From the NCBI GenBank assembly GCA_031277855.1, contig JAITLO010000006.1, positions 80,212-144,211 of the forward strand: 64,000 bases of DNA, written 5' to 3'. The notes under the pieces are model-generated. The model did no database searches, was not told the origin of the DNA, and worked only from the letters and a program-made list of their open reading frames with translations. Shown piece by piece: positions 54,316-63,688 of this stretch. The translations under genes and the position numbers were made by a program. The first letter of the stretch is position 1. Each line of letters opens with the position of its first letter. The stretch is from Acidovorax sp. GTDB taxonomy: Bacteria > Pseudomonadota > Gammaproteobacteria > Burkholderiales > Burkholderiaceae_C.

Positions 54316-55010
54316 GCGGCAGGTTGGGCCGAGGCCGCCAGCTTGGCCGCCTCGCGTTCGGCCGTGGTTTGGGCCACTTTGTCGCGGATATAGCGCGGCA
54401 AGGCATCGGCCGCAGCCACCAGGGCGCCGGACTGTATGGCCGCAGGCGCCAGGCGCAGCAGGGCCGCGGCCGTGGGCAGGGCGGCCAGGTGGGTGGCGCC
54501 TGGTGCCAGTTCCTCGGGATAGGCCGGCTGGGCATTGCCCACCACGGGCAGGCCGGTGGGCAGGGGCAGTTGTTCGGGGGCACACAGGCCCAGGTCCAGG
54601 GTTTCGCTCCAACGGCCGTCGGCATAGCGGTAGCCCGCGTAATAGACCTCGTGCATGCGTGCATCCAGCACGGCCAGCAGCGCGGTGCAGCCATGGCGGG
54701 TGCGGCCCTCTTCGGCCACGGCCAGCAGGGTATCGAGTGGCAGCAGCGGCACGCCGCTGCCCAGGCCCAGCCCTTGGGCAATGGCGCAGGCCGTGCGCAG
54801 GCCGGTGAAGGAGCCCGGGCCCCGGCCAAAGACGATGGCGTCCAGCTGCGCATACGCCAGGCCCAGGGCCTGCATGCCTTGTTCGATGGCAGGAATCAAG
54901 GTGGCCGAGGACTGTGCGCCGCCCGCACCCGCGTGTTCCCACAGGCGATCGCCATGCTGGATGGCGATGGACAGCTGGTCCGTGCTGGTATCGAAGGCAA
55001 GCAGTTTCAT
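54312..55010 (-). CDS. tsaB: tRNA threonylcarbamoyladenosine synthesis protein TsaB
   Basis: The 232-residue ASKHA-fold partner of TsaD and TsaE is needed for t6A37 in ANN-decoding tRNAs. It has LLAFDTSTDQLSIAI, then FGRGPGSFTGLRTACAIAQG, the TsaB mark, and DARMHEVYYAGY. ATG 55010 starts MKLLAFDTS. The Sua5-type synthase of the same pathway lies two genes upstream on the same strand. Confidence 0.95.
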   Translation of the reverse strand: MKLLAFDTSTDQLSIAIQHGDRLWEHAGAGGAQSSATLIPAIEQGMQALGLAYAQLDAIVFGRGPGSFTGLRTACAIAQGLGLGSGVPLLPLDTLLAVAEEGRTRHGCTALLAVLDARMHEVYYAGYRYADGRWSETLDLGLCAPEQLPLPTGLPVVGNAQPAYPEELAPGATHLAALPTAAALLRLAPAAIQSGALVAAADALPRYIRDKVAQTTAEREAAKLAASAQPAA

Positions 55011-55139
55011 GGCGGGGACTTTCCAGGGCGGCGGGCCAGGCACAAGGCCTCGAGCCCGCAAGGGCAACGGGGGATTATCGGCCTCAGCGCCATTCCCAGG
55101 CCATCGCATGGCCTTGGGCAATGCGGTGGCCCACCACGG

Positions 55140-56654
55140 TCAGCGCTGTACGGAGGCCGTCACCGGCCCGCTGTCGCGGGCGGCCCAGTCGACCAGGGCC
55201 TCCATGGCCGGGCGCGCTGCCGCCGCGTTGGGGTGGTTGACCAGGGCCACCAACACATAGCGCTTGCCGCTGGCCCCGTCCACATAGCCGGCCAGTGCAC
55301 TGCTGTCGCGCAGGGTGCCGGTTTTCAGATGGGCCGAGGCCTGGGTCCGGCTGCGGCGCAGCGTGCCATCCACCCCGGCGATGGGCAGGGAGGCGATGAA
55401 CTCCGGCATCACGGGCGAGGCCCAGGCCGTGTGCAGCATGCGGCCCAGGGCGTGGGCGCTGATGCGGGCCTCGCGGCTCAGGCCAGCGCCGTTGTCCACC
55501 ACCGGCAGCTCGCTGGCGCCCCAGCGGCTGCTCCACCAGCGGGCCAGGGCCTCGTTGGCGCTCTGCAGGCTGCCAACGCCGGACTGCTCCAGCCCGATGG
55601 TGAGAAAGACCTGCTGGGTCATCACGTTGTTGCTGTATTTGTTGATGTCGCGCACCACCTCGCCCAGTGTGGGCGATTCGGCCGCGAACGCGGGCTTGAG
55701 GCCGGCAGGCACACGGCCTTCGTGCACGCTGCCGGTCAGCTTGCCACCCAGCTCGCGCCACATGCCTTCGACGGCGCGGGCCGCGAACTGCTGGGGCTCG
55801 GGTGGGGCAATGGCCCACATCTTGTCGCCACAACTGGCCGGGTACTGACCGGCAAAGCCCATGCGTGTGGGGTCGGCCCACTCGCCCTGCAGCGTGCTGC
55901 GCCAATCGCCGCAGTCCGTACCCACAGGGGCCAGCGGCACGGTGGCCTGCTGGCGCACGCCGGCCAGGGGCGGCTCCCATTGCACGCGGGCCACGCCGGC
56001 GCGCTCGTCCGGCACCAGGGTCATGGCGGTGGACTTGTAGTTCAGCAGCAAGGCATCGGGCGCCACGTTATAGGGGCGAAAAGGCTCGCCATCAAAGGCG
56101 GCGGCGTCGTGGGCGGGCAGGGCAAAGGCCGAGCGGTCCAGAACGATATCGCCGGCAATCGTCTTCACCCCCATGCCCTGCAGGCGGCGCAGCAGCAGCC
56201 ACAACCGCTCCATCACCAGCTTGGGGTCGCCCCGGCCTTGCAGATAGAGATTGCCTTGCAGGCTGCCGTTGTCCACGGTGCCGCCCAGATAGACCGGGGT
56301 GCGCCAGACATAGGCCGGGCCCAGCAGGTCGAGTGCGGCATAGGTGGTGACCAGCTTCATGACGGAGGCCGGGTTCAGTGCCTCGCGCTCGCGCCAGGCC
56401 AGGCGCGGATTGCTGCGGCCTTCGGCCTCGGCCACGTAAAAGGCCACGGCCTCACGCGGAATCTTGGCGCGCTGCAAGGCCGCATCCACGCTGGCGGGCA
56501 GGGCCACGCGCTGCACGGGCGTGGGCATGGCGACGGTGTTGCTGGGGGCCGTAGGCCGGGGCTGGGCCGTGGCCCAGAGCGGGGCAAGGGCCAGCACGGC
56601 AGCGCCGGCCCAGGAAAGCGTGCGTGTGCCGCGTCCGGTGACAGAAACTTGCAT
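55140..56654 (-). CDS. dacB: D-alanyl-D-alanine carboxypeptidase/endopeptidase (PBP4 type)
   Basis: The 504-residue periplasmic penicillin-binding protein of class C has a signal peptide ending near ATAQP. Active-site motifs are SVMK (LNPASVMKLVTTYAAL), SNN (NKYSNNVMTQQVFL) and KTG (HLKTGTLRD). The large insert between SxxK and SxN is typical of DacB. It trims or opens peptidoglycan cross-links. It lies between sua5 and tsaB. Confidence 0.94.
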   Translation of the reverse strand: MQVSVTGRGTRTLSWAGAAVLALAPLWATAQPRPTAPSNTVAMPTPVQRVALPASVDAALQRAKIPREAVAFYVAEAEGRSNPRLAWREREALNPASVMKLVTTYAALDLLGPAYVWRTPVYLGGTVDNGSLQGNLYLQGRGDPKLVMERLWLLLRRLQGMGVKTIAGDIVLDRSAFALPAHDAAAFDGEPFRPYNVAPDALLLNYKSTAMTLVPDERAGVARVQWEPPLAGVRQQATVPLAPVGTDCGDWRSTLQGEWADPTRMGFAGQYPASCGDKMWAIAPPEPQQFAARAVEGMWRELGGKLTGSVHEGRVPAGLKPAFAAESPTLGEVVRDINKYSNNVMTQQVFLTIGLEQSGVGSLQSANEALARWWSSRWGASELPVVDNGAGLSREARISAHALGRMLHTAWASPVMPEFIASLPIAGVDGTLRRSRTQASAHLKTGTLRDSSALAGYVDGASGKRYVLVALVNHPNAAAARPAMEALVDWAARDSGPVTASVQR

Positions 56655-56690
56655 GCGGCAAGTTTAGGGCCTGTTCACCAGGTCCTCGGT

Positions 56691-57722
56691 CTATGTCGCC
56701 GCGGTGGTGGAGCCGATTCTGCCCGCCGCTGCGGCGCGCAGCAGGCGGTCGTTGACGCCTTCCCAGTCGGCGCTGGCGGGTGGGGTTTCGATCCAGATTT
56801 GCTGGGCACCCAGCAGGTCAAAATCGCGCAGCCGGCCGAACAGCTCGCGTGCCGTGGCCAGTGCGTCCTGTGGCATGGCATGCAGGCTGGCGCTGGAGGC
56901 CGATGCCGGCACAGCCAGCGGGCTGCGGTGGTAGAGGGCAATGCGCGGGCCGTCTGCTGTCAGGGTGTTCAGGGCGGCTTGCAGTTGGGCAGCATCCATC
57001 AGCCGCACCTTGGCGTTCGGTGCGTAATGCGCCAAAAGCGTGCCGGAGGCGCGCGGGGTATGCGCGGGCAGCTCTTCTTTGGAGAGCGGGCGCAGGCCGC
57101 AGGCGCGTTCTATGTCGTCGCGGGTGATGGCGCCGGGGCGCAGCAGCACGGGCACGCCGCGCGTGCAGTCGACTATTGTGGATTCAATGCCCACCTCGCA
57201 GGCGCCGCCGTCGAGCACCAGCAAATCGTCGCCAAACTCGCTGGTCACATGGGCGGCCGTGGTGGGGCTGACACGGCCGAACTTGTTGGCGCTGGGCGCG
57301 GACACGCCCCACACCGGCGGGTTCAAGCCCTGGCAGGCCTTGAGCACGGCATGGGCCACAGGGTGGGAGGGGCAGCGCAAGCCCACGCTGTCCTGGCCGC
57401 CGGTGGAGGCCTTGGCCGCATGGGGCAGGCGCGGCAGGATGAGGGTCAGCGGCCCGGGCCAGAAGGCGTCGATCAGTTGCTGGGCAAACAGCGGCACTTC
57501 CTTGGCATAGCGGGTGATGGCCGCGCTATCGGCCACATGCACGATCAGGGGATGGTTGGCCGGCCGGCCCTTGGCCGCAAAAATCTGCGCCACGGCGGCA
57601 TCGTTGTCGCTGTCGGCGGCCAGGCCGTACACGGTTTCGGTGGGCAGGCCCAGCAGTTGGCCTGCTTGCAGGGCAGTGGCAGCGGCCTGGACCGAGGCGT
57701 CCAGCTTTCCATCCAGAATCAC
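56691..57722 (-). CDS. tsaC: L-threonylcarbamoyladenylate synthase, Sua5 type
   Basis: The 343-residue enzyme makes threonylcarbamoyl-AMP from threonine, bicarbonate and ATP for t6A. The N-terminal YrdC domain is clear (GLPTETVYGLAADSDND, then KGRPANHPLIVHV and SAPSANKFGRVSPTTA). The extra C-terminal Sua5 domain (HTPRASGTLLAHYAP onward) makes it the long form. The start is GTG 57722, nine bases after purK. Confidence 0.94.
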   Translation of the reverse strand: MILDGKLDASVQAAATALQAGQLLGLPTETVYGLAADSDNDAAVAQIFAAKGRPANHPLIVHVADSAAITRYAKEVPLFAQQLIDAFWPGPLTLILPRLPHAAKASTGGQDSVGLRCPSHPVAHAVLKACQGLNPPVWGVSAPSANKFGRVSPTTAAHVTSEFGDDLLVLDGGACEVGIESTIVDCTRGVPVLLRPGAITRDDIERACGLRPLSKEELPAHTPRASGTLLAHYAPNAKVRLMDAAQLQAALNTLTADGPRIALYHRSPLAVPASASSASLHAMPQDALATARELFGRLRDFDLLGAQQIWIETPPASADWEGVNDRLLRAAAAGRIGSTTAAT

Positions 57723-57731
57723 GTGACTTCC

Positions 57732-58898
57732 TTAGAACGCGGGGATGCCGAGGATTTCAGCGGCACGCAAGGCGGTGGCGCGGGCCTGCTCCGCCGTGGC
57801 GGCGGTGATGTTGAGGTGGCCCATCTTGCGGGCGCGTTTGGCGTCCGTCTTGCCATACAGGTGCAGATGGGCGCCGGGCAGGGCCAGAATCTGGTCCCAG
57901 GCCGGAGCCTGGGCGGTGTCGCTGTGCTGGAACCACAGATCACCCAGCAGGTTCAGCATCACGGTGGCGCTGTGCTGGCGCGGCTGCACCAGGGGCAGAT
58001 TGGTCATGCAGCGCACCTGCAGCTCGAACTGCGAGACATCCATGGCGTTCTGGCTGTAGTGGCCGCTGTTGTGCGGGCGCGGGGCGATCTCGTTGACCAC
58101 CAGCTGGCCGCCTTCGAGCACAAAGAACTCCACACACAGCACGCCCACATAGTTCAGGCCTTCTGCTACGGACTTTGCAGCGGTAATCGCTTGCTCCACC
58201 TGCGCTGCAGGCAGATTCCCTTCATACACCTCGGTCACGGCCAGAATGCCGTCGCGGTGCAGATTGCGCTGCACGGGCAGGTTGACGATGGCGCCGCTGC
58301 GACCACGGGCCACGATGACCGAGCATTCATGGGCCAGGGGCAGCATCTTCTCCAGCACGCAGGCCACGTGCTGCAGCTCGTCCCAGGCAGCCACCAGCTC
58401 GGCGCGGGTCTTGACGCGGATCTGGCCCTTGCCGTCATAGCCCATGCGGGCCGTCTTCAAAATGCCGGGCAACAGGCCGTCGCTCACGGCCGCCAGCTGG
58501 GCCGGCGTTTCGATGACGGCATAGGGCGCGCAGGGCACGCCGCACTTCACAAAGTGGGCTTTTTCGGCGGCGCGGTCCTGGGCAATGGCCACGGCAGAGC
58601 CTGCGGGCGACACGGGCATGCTGCTGGCCAGCTGGTTCAGCGCGGCGGCGGGCACGTTCTCGAATTCGGTGGTCACCGCGGCGCAGGTCTGGGCCAGCTC
58701 GGCCAGGCCTTGCGGGTCTTCATAGCCGGTGCGCACATGGCGGTGGCTGACCAGACCGGCTGGGCTGGTGGCGTCGGGGTCCAGCACGGCGGTGAAATAG
58801 CCCATGGACTGGGCAGCATGCACGAACATGCGGCCCAGCTGGCCGCCGCCGAGAACGCCCAGTGTGGCTCCAGGCAGGATCACGTCGGTGGTACTCAT
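57732..58898 (-). CDS. purK: N5-carboxyaminoimidazole ribonucleotide synthase
   Basis: The 388-residue ATP-grasp enzyme converts AIR with bicarbonate and ATP to N5-CAIR in purine synthesis. It starts [20 protein letters not shown] and has [28 protein letters not shown] and [16 protein letters not shown], all PurK marks. ATG 58898 overlaps the purE stop (ATGA). Confidence 0.97.
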   Translation of the reverse strand: MSTTDVILPGATLGVLGGGQLGRMFVHAAQSMGYFTAVLDPDATSPAGLVSHRHVRTGYEDPQGLAELAQTCAAVTTEFENVPAAALNQLASSMPVSPAGSAVAIAQDRAAEKAHFVKCGVPCAPYAVIETPAQLAAVSDGLLPGILKTARMGYDGKGQIRVKTRAELVAAWDELQHVACVLEKMLPLAHECSVIVARGRSGAIVNLPVQRNLHRDGILAVTEVYEGNLPAAQVEQAITAAKSVAEGLNYVGVLCVEFFVLEGGQLVVNEIAPRPHNSGHYSQNAMDVSQFELQVRCMTNLPLVQPRQHSATVMLNLLGDLWFQHSDTAQAPAWDQILALPGAHLHLYGKTDAKRARKMGHLNITAATAEQARATALRAAEILGIPAF

Positions 58899-59389
58899 TC
58901 GTTCACCGGCAGCGTCATATTGCGGGCGGCTTCGGTCTGCTCGGTACGGAAAGCGTCGAGCTTGGCGCGCAGGGCCGGGTCTTCGCCCGCCAGCATGGCC
59001 ACGGCAAACAGGGCCGCATTGGCGGCGCCGGCATTGCCGATGGCAAAAGTGGCCACGGGCACGCCCTTGGGCATTTGCACAATGGAGTGCAGCGAATCAA
59101 CTCCCTGCAGATGGCGGCTGGCCACGGGCACGCCCAGCACGGGCACGGTGGTCTTGGCGGCAATCATGCCCGGCAGGTGGGCGGCACCGCCGGCACCGGC
59201 GATGATGGCTTTCAGGCCACGGCCTGCGGCGGCCTCGGCAAAACGGAACATGTCGTCCGGCATGCGGTGGGCCGAAACGACCTGGGCCTCAAAGGCGATA
59301 CCGAACTGCTGGAGGATGGCAACTGCGTGCTGCATGGTGTCCCAGTCGCTGCTGGAACCCATGACGACACCGACTTGGATGGGGTTCAT
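58895..59389 (-). CDS. purE: N5-carboxyaminoimidazole ribonucleotide mutase
   Basis: The 164-residue class I PurE moves the carboxylate of N5-CAIR to C4. Diagnostic motifs are [28 protein letters not shown] with the catalytic His, and [19 protein letters not shown]. It is first in the leftward block purE-purK-sua5; purC, often next to it in relatives, is not in the window. Confidence 0.97.
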   Translation of the reverse strand: MNPIQVGVVMGSSSDWDTMQHAVAILQQFGIAFEAQVVSAHRMPDDMFRFAEAAAGRGLKAIIAGAGGAAHLPGMIAAKTTVPVLGVPVASRHLQGVDSLHSIVQMPKGVPVATFAIGNAGAANAALFAVAMLAGEDPALRAKLDAFRTEQTEAARNMTLPVNE

Positions 59390-59501
59390 GTGGTCTTGTG
59401 AGGGCGGTTGCCGCCCAGCCTGGTCCTGAAGGAACCCGGGATTTTACGATTTCGGGCCGCCCCTTCCCCGCAGGCCGGCCCATAGACCCTAGGCTGCAGT
59501 C

Positions 59502-60857
59502 TTAGGAGCGCTGCGCTCGCGCAAAGCCCAGCACCCGCGAGCGGAACAGGTAGAGCACCCAGCCCAGGGCCAGTACCAGCTGCAGGCCCAGCGACGCCCA
59601 GGCGATGCCAAGGCTGATGGTGTCGTCATCCAGGGTTGCGATCATGGCCGCACCCAGCGGCTGCAGGGCCGCCGCGCCCATAGGCCCCGCAATACCGAAA
59701 GCCAGCAGAGGCAGGGCGATATTGATCACGACCCAGCTCACGCAGAAGGCCGCCATCGGCGACTTGAGCCGGCCCGCGAGAAAGGCAAAGCCTGTGAGGA
59801 TCAGGCAGTCGCGCAGCAGTTGCAGGCTGAGCAGCACGCCCAGCTCCCGGGTGTTGAGCAGCGCGCAGGCCAGGGCTGCGACCAGGCTCAGCAGCCAGCT
59901 CACCGTCCACAGTGGCAATGCCTCCAGGGCCTGGCGCCAGCGCCCCTGGCTGGCCGACCATTGCACCTGGCGCCAGCTGCGCAGACTGGAGTGCATGGCA
60001 TGCAGTGCGGTAAATCCCGTGCCGGCCAAAGCCAGCCAGAGGCAGGCCCTCCAGGCTGATTCCAGCGTGGGGGTGTTGAGGCCGCCTACGGCAAAGCCGG
60101 CCACCAGCAGGCCCAGCGGCCAGGCCCAGGGCAGGGTGCGGATGTCCAGCCGCGCGCACAGCAGGCGCCACAGCGTCAGCAGGCCCAGTGCCAGCGTCAA
60201 CAGGCCAAAGAGATAGGTCAGGCCCAAGCTGCCGACGCGTATGCTCCACCACAGCAGCTCGGTATTGCCGTCGTCAAAGACCGCCCCCGACACCAAGGAC
60301 CAGAACGGCCCGGGCAGCACGAACAGCACCAGCAGCAGCGGCAGCAGCACGGCGCGGTTGCGGTGCACGGGTTGCTCTTGCTGGCCCCAGCTCAGCAGTA
60401 CGGCATTCATGGCCCAGGTCTGCAAGCCCAGGCCCCAGAGCACGGCCAGGCCCAGCAGATGGCCGACGCTCCAATGCTCAAACACCCAGAGGCTGGAAAC
60501 TCCGGCCAGGGCCAGCCCAAACCACAGGGCATACAGCCAGGCCGGCAGCGCGGCGCCCAGCAGCTTGCCCCAGGCCATCTGCCAGGGCGATAGGGCGGAC
60601 AGGCGCTGCCAGTCCCAGGTGTGCTGGCTGGCCTCTTCGGTCAGGCTGCGCCCGGCCAGCACGCTGCCATAGAGGCAGGACGCCAGCCACAGCCCCGCCA
60701 TGGCGGTGGAGCTCAGGGTGTTGGGCAGCTCTTCGGCAGAGGACAGGGCCAGCGGCAGGGCCAGCACCAGCAGGGACAGGCCCAGGCTCCAGGCCAGCAA
60801 GGAGGGCTGCCAGTTCAGCCAGAGCTGGCGCTGGAATTCGGGGTTGCGCGTGCTCAT
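59502..60857 (-). CDS. ABC-2-type exporter permease
   Basis: A 451-residue membrane protein with about 11-12 hydrophobic helices. It follows the ATPase gene with an ATGA overlap. ATG 60857 has AGGAG five bases upstream. Sequence stretches such as LTEEASQHTWDWQRLSALSP (the charged coupling loop after the second helix) fit ABC-2 permeases. The substrate is unknown. The gene is unusually long for one ABC-2 half and may hold two permease modules. Confidence 0.82.
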   Translation of the reverse strand: MSTRNPEFQRQLWLNWQPSLLAWSLGLSLLVLALPLALSSAEELPNTLSSTAMAGLWLASCLYGSVLAGRSLTEEASQHTWDWQRLSALSPWQMAWGKLLGAALPAWLYALWFGLALAGVSSLWVFEHWSVGHLLGLAVLWGLGLQTWAMNAVLLSWGQQEQPVHRNRAVLLPLLLVLFVLPGPFWSLVSGAVFDDGNTELLWWSIRVGSLGLTYLFGLLTLALGLLTLWRLLCARLDIRTLPWAWPLGLLVAGFAVGGLNTPTLESAWRACLWLALAGTGFTALHAMHSSLRSWRQVQWSASQGRWRQALEALPLWTVSWLLSLVAALACALLNTRELGVLLSLQLLRDCLILTGFAFLAGRLKSPMAAFCVSWVVINIALPLLAFGIAGPMGAAALQPLGAAMIATLDDDTISLGIAWASLGLQLVLALGWVLYLFRSRVLGFARAQRS

Positions 60858-61870
60858 GGCTGCTCCTGTTCTCTGCCTTGTACGGTGCGGGCGTAGCGGT
60901 CTTGCAGCCGCTCGCGCAGCGGGGACAGGGCCGCAACGGGAATGCCTGCCTGCACCAGCTGGGTCAGCCAGGCTGCGCGGGCGGCGGCGTCTGCCGGCAG
61001 CCACAGCTGGGTGGGGCGGCTGCCCGTGGCATCCAGGTCCTGCACGGTGCAGCCCTGCAAGGCCTGGCGCAGACGGGCTTCAAAACGGGCCTCAGGGTCT
61101 TGGGCCTGTGGCGGTGCCAGCTCCAGTGCATACAGCGCCAGCGATGTGGTGCTCGCAGACGCGCCTTCCACGGCAGCGTGCGTGCCACCGGCCTGCAAGG
61201 CCTCGTGGCTTTCGATGCGGCCGTTGCGTATGCTGAGGATATGGCTGCAGTACTCGTCCAGCTCGCTGAGGATGTGGCTGGACACCACCAGCGTCATGCC
61301 CTGGGCCTGCAGCTGGCGAAACAGCTGCGACAGGCTGCTGCGCGCCTCGGGGTCCAGGCCGCTGGCGGGCTCGTCGAGCAGCAGCACGCTGGGCTGGTGG
61401 ACGATGGCCTGGCCAATCGCCACCCGCTGGCGCTGGCCGCGCGATAGTTCTGTGGGGCGGCGCTGCAGCAGCCCGGTCAGGCCCAACTGCGCCGCCACCT
61501 GCTGCACACGGGCGCCGACCTGGTTTTCGCTGACGCCCATGGACAGGGCTGCGTACTGCAGGCAGCGGGCCACGCTCAAGCGGTCATACAGACCGTAGAA
61601 ATCCGACAGATAGCCCAGGTGCTGGTGCACCTCGCGCGGCTGGTCTTGTACGGACAGGCCTTTGACGCGGACCTGGCCGGACAGCGGCTGGTCCAGCCCC
61701 GCAATGCAGCGCATCAGCGTGGACTTGCCGGCGCCGTTGGGGCCGACCAGGGCCGTCACGCTGCCTGCGGCAATGGAGACACTCACGCCATCCAGTGCGC
61801 GGTGGCCCGGGTACTCAAACACCAGTTGGGAAACTTCGATCAAGCTTTCGCTCCTTGGGTAGCGGGGCAT
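60854..61870 (-). CDS. ABC exporter ATP-binding protein
   Basis: The 338-residue product has an N-terminal nucleotide-binding domain: Walker A GPNGAGKSTLMRCIAG, signature LSRGQRQRVAIGQ, Walker B VLLLDEPASGLDP and the switch His in VVSSHILSELDEYC. A C-terminal extension of about 100 residues is of the CcmA/YbhF-like DUF type. It is paired with the permease gene and probably exports a small molecule or supports membrane biogenesis; the substrate is unknown. Confidence 0.92.
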   Translation of the reverse strand: MPRYPRSESLIEVSQLVFEYPGHRALDGVSVSIAAGSVTALVGPNGAGKSTLMRCIAGLDQPLSGQVRVKGLSVQDQPREVHQHLGYLSDFYGLYDRLSVARCLQYAALSMGVSENQVGARVQQVAAQLGLTGLLQRRPTELSRGQRQRVAIGQAIVHQPSVLLLDEPASGLDPEARSSLSQLFRQLQAQGMTLVVSSHILSELDEYCSHILSIRNGRIESHEALQAGGTHAAVEGASASTTSLALYALELAPPQAQDPEARFEARLRQALQGCTVQDLDATGSRPTQLWLPADAAARAAWLTQLVQAGIPVAALSPLRERLQDRYARTVQGREQEQP

Positions 61871-62157
61871 ATTAGCCCAGGGCAGGCATCGCCTTGGATG
61901 GGGCTCTCAAAAAAGGAGCTGGCCGTGCAGGTGCATGCTGGCTCTTCAACGGTTTTGCCATGAGAAGCACTTGAAATAGGCATGACACGCTCCCATTTTT
62001 GCAGCGGGTATCCGGCATAACACCCCGCAGTTGCCGGCCTATGGCGTGCATGCCATGCGTTTGCGTGGAGAATCCCTTGAGCGTGCGGGGGCGGAAGCCT
62101 TCGCTCTGAATTTTTGCGCGCGGCCCGCAAAGCGCTGCGCACCCTATTGGAAATCAC

Positions 62158-63114
62158 ATGATTGACGTCACCATCGAGAATTTTGAAACCGAAGTGGTCG
62201 CAGCTTCGATGCAGACCCCGGTGCTGGTGGATTTCTGGGCCACCTGGTGCGGCCCTTGCAAGACCCTGGTGCCCACGCTGGAGAAGCTGGAGGTGGAATA
62301 CGCCGGCCGCTTCACCCTGGCCAAGGTGGATGTGGATGCCAACCAGCAAATCGCCGGCATGTTCGGCATTCGCAGCGTGCCCACCTGCATCTTGATGATC
62401 GGTGGCCGCCCTGTGGACGGCTTTATGGGCGCGCAAACCGAAGGCCAGGTGCGCCAGTTCCTGGACAAGCACCTGCCCAGCGAGGGCGAGCTCGCGGCCG
62501 AGGCCGAGGTGGACGAGGCCCAGCAGATGCTGGAGTCCGGCGACACCCAGGCCGCGCTGCAAAAGCTGGGCGAGGCGCTGGCTGCCGACCCGGCCAACGA
62601 CGATGCACGCTTTGACTATGTGCGTCTGCTGATCGGCACCGGTGGCTACGAAGAAGCGGCCGGCCTGTTGGTGGAGCCGCTCAAGCGCATACCCCAGGCA
62701 CTGCGCTTCGAGGCCCTGCACCAGTGGCTGCAATGCATGGTGTTTGTGGAGCAGGACGATCGCGGCAACTGGCCGCTGGAGCAGTTCGACGCCGCCATCG
62801 CACAAAACAAGCGCGACTTCGACACCCGCTTTGCCAAGGCCCAGGTGCTGGCCGCCGAAGGCCAGTGGACGGCCTCCATGGACGAGCTGTTGGAAATCAT
62901 CATGCGCGACAAGACCTGGAACGAGCAGGCCGCGCGCAAGCTGCTGGTGGGCATTCTGGAACTGCTGACCCCGCCCAAGCCCAAGAAACAGGACGCCGTG
63001 CCCGGCAAAACCGCCGGCGGCATCGAACTGCTGGGCAAGGGCGCGGCCGAGCAGGACGAGGCCACGGCCCTGGTCAACAGCTATCGGCGCAAGTTGAGCA
63101 TGGCGTTGAACTGA
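62158..63114 (+). CDS. cnoX: CnoX/YbbN-type thioredoxin-TPR chaperone
   Basis: The 318-residue product has an N-terminal thioredoxin domain with WCGPC active site (FWATWCGPCKTLVPTLEKLE) and cis-Pro loop (IRSVPTCILM), then a TPR-like helical domain (SGDTQAALQKLGEALAADPA) like E. coli YbbN/CnoX, which protects proteins from oxidation and hands them to GroEL. The 287-bp gap before it shows no other gene or clear promoter. Its stop codon directly precedes a repeat copy. Confidence 0.88.
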   Translation: MIDVTIENFETEVVAASMQTPVLVDFWATWCGPCKTLVPTLEKLEVEYAGRFTLAKVDVDANQQIAGMFGIRSVPTCILMIGGRPVDGFMGAQTEGQVRQFLDKHLPSEGELAAEAEVDEAQQMLESGDTQAALQKLGEALAADPANDDARFDYVRLLIGTGGYEEAAGLLVEPLKRIPQALRFEALHQWLQCMVFVEQDDRGNWPLEQFDAAIAQNKRDFDTRFAKAQVLAAEGQWTASMDELLEIIMRDKTWNEQAARKLLVGILELLTPPKPKKQDAVPGKTAGGIELLGKGAAEQDEATALVNSYRRKLSMALN

Positions 63115-63232
63115 CCCCCTGAGCCGCCTGCGGCGGCTTCCCCCCAGGGGGGCATACGGGCAACCGGCGACAGCCTTGGCTGCGGGGCGGCCCTTGCTCG
63201 CTGTCTGCTGGCCTGGGGGCGCGCCGGTTTTT
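63112..63232 (+). repeat. Large stop-codon-associated repeat, copy 9 (forward)
   Basis: TGACCCCCTGAGCCGCC begins with the cnoX stop codon itself. The hairpin region is different (CCCCCCAGGGGGGC), but GGCGGCCCTTGCTCGCTGTC and GCGCGCCGGTTTTT are conserved. Confidence 0.8.
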
Positions 63233-63307
63233 GCGGCTGGGGTGTGTAGCCGGTCTTTGTTGCGCTGAGAGCCTGTTTACGATCTCGATGAGCAGGACAA
63301 TAGACAG

Positions 63308-63688
63308 GTGAACAGAAAGCCATACCCAAGCGACATCAGCCGAGAGAAGTTTGCAGATATAGAGGCGCTGCTGCGTGGCGTTCGACGCAGCACCAAGCCT
63401 GCAACGTTGGACCTTTATGAAGTGTTCTGCGCAGTGTTGTATCTGCTGCGCACGGGCTGTCAGTGGCGCTTTCTGCCGCCACAGTTTCCCAAGTGGCAAA
63501 ACGTCTATGCGTACTGGCGCAAGTGGAGCGAGCCTGACCAGCACGGTACGAGCGTGCTGGAGCAGGCACTTAAAAAATCAGGTTGGCGTGGCCCGCGGGA
63601 AACTGGGGCGCAACGCCTCAAGCGCGTTCTTGATCGTGGACGCGCAGAGCGTGAAGAACACGGACACAGCGGCACTCAAGGGCTATGA
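63308..63688 (+). CDS. IS5-family transposase, N-terminal frame
   Basis: Starts at GTG 63308 (MNRKPYPSDISREKF). It has the IS5 N-terminal pattern DLYEVFCAVLYLLRTGCQWRF and LPPQFPKWQNVYAYWRKWSE. Useful similarity ends at about ALKKS (63577); the downstream part of this frame reads through the second frame without family likeness. The continuation is in the +1 frame, so either a programmed frameshift or a one-base change in the six-A run at 63572-63577 is involved. Confidence 0.85.
   Translation: MNRKPYPSDISREKFADIEALLRGVRRSTKPATLDLYEVFCAVLYLLRTGCQWRFLPPQFPKWQNVYAYWRKWSEPDQHGTSVLEQALKKSGWRGPRETGAQRLKRVLDRGRAEREEHGHSGTQGL

Noticed and set aside
54291..59429. A very long open frame on the plus strand across the tsaB-dacB-sua5-purK-purE genes
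   Set aside because: It is antisense to seven well-supported genes; long opposite frames are expected in such GC-rich DNA and it has a low-complexity Gly/His/Ala composition.
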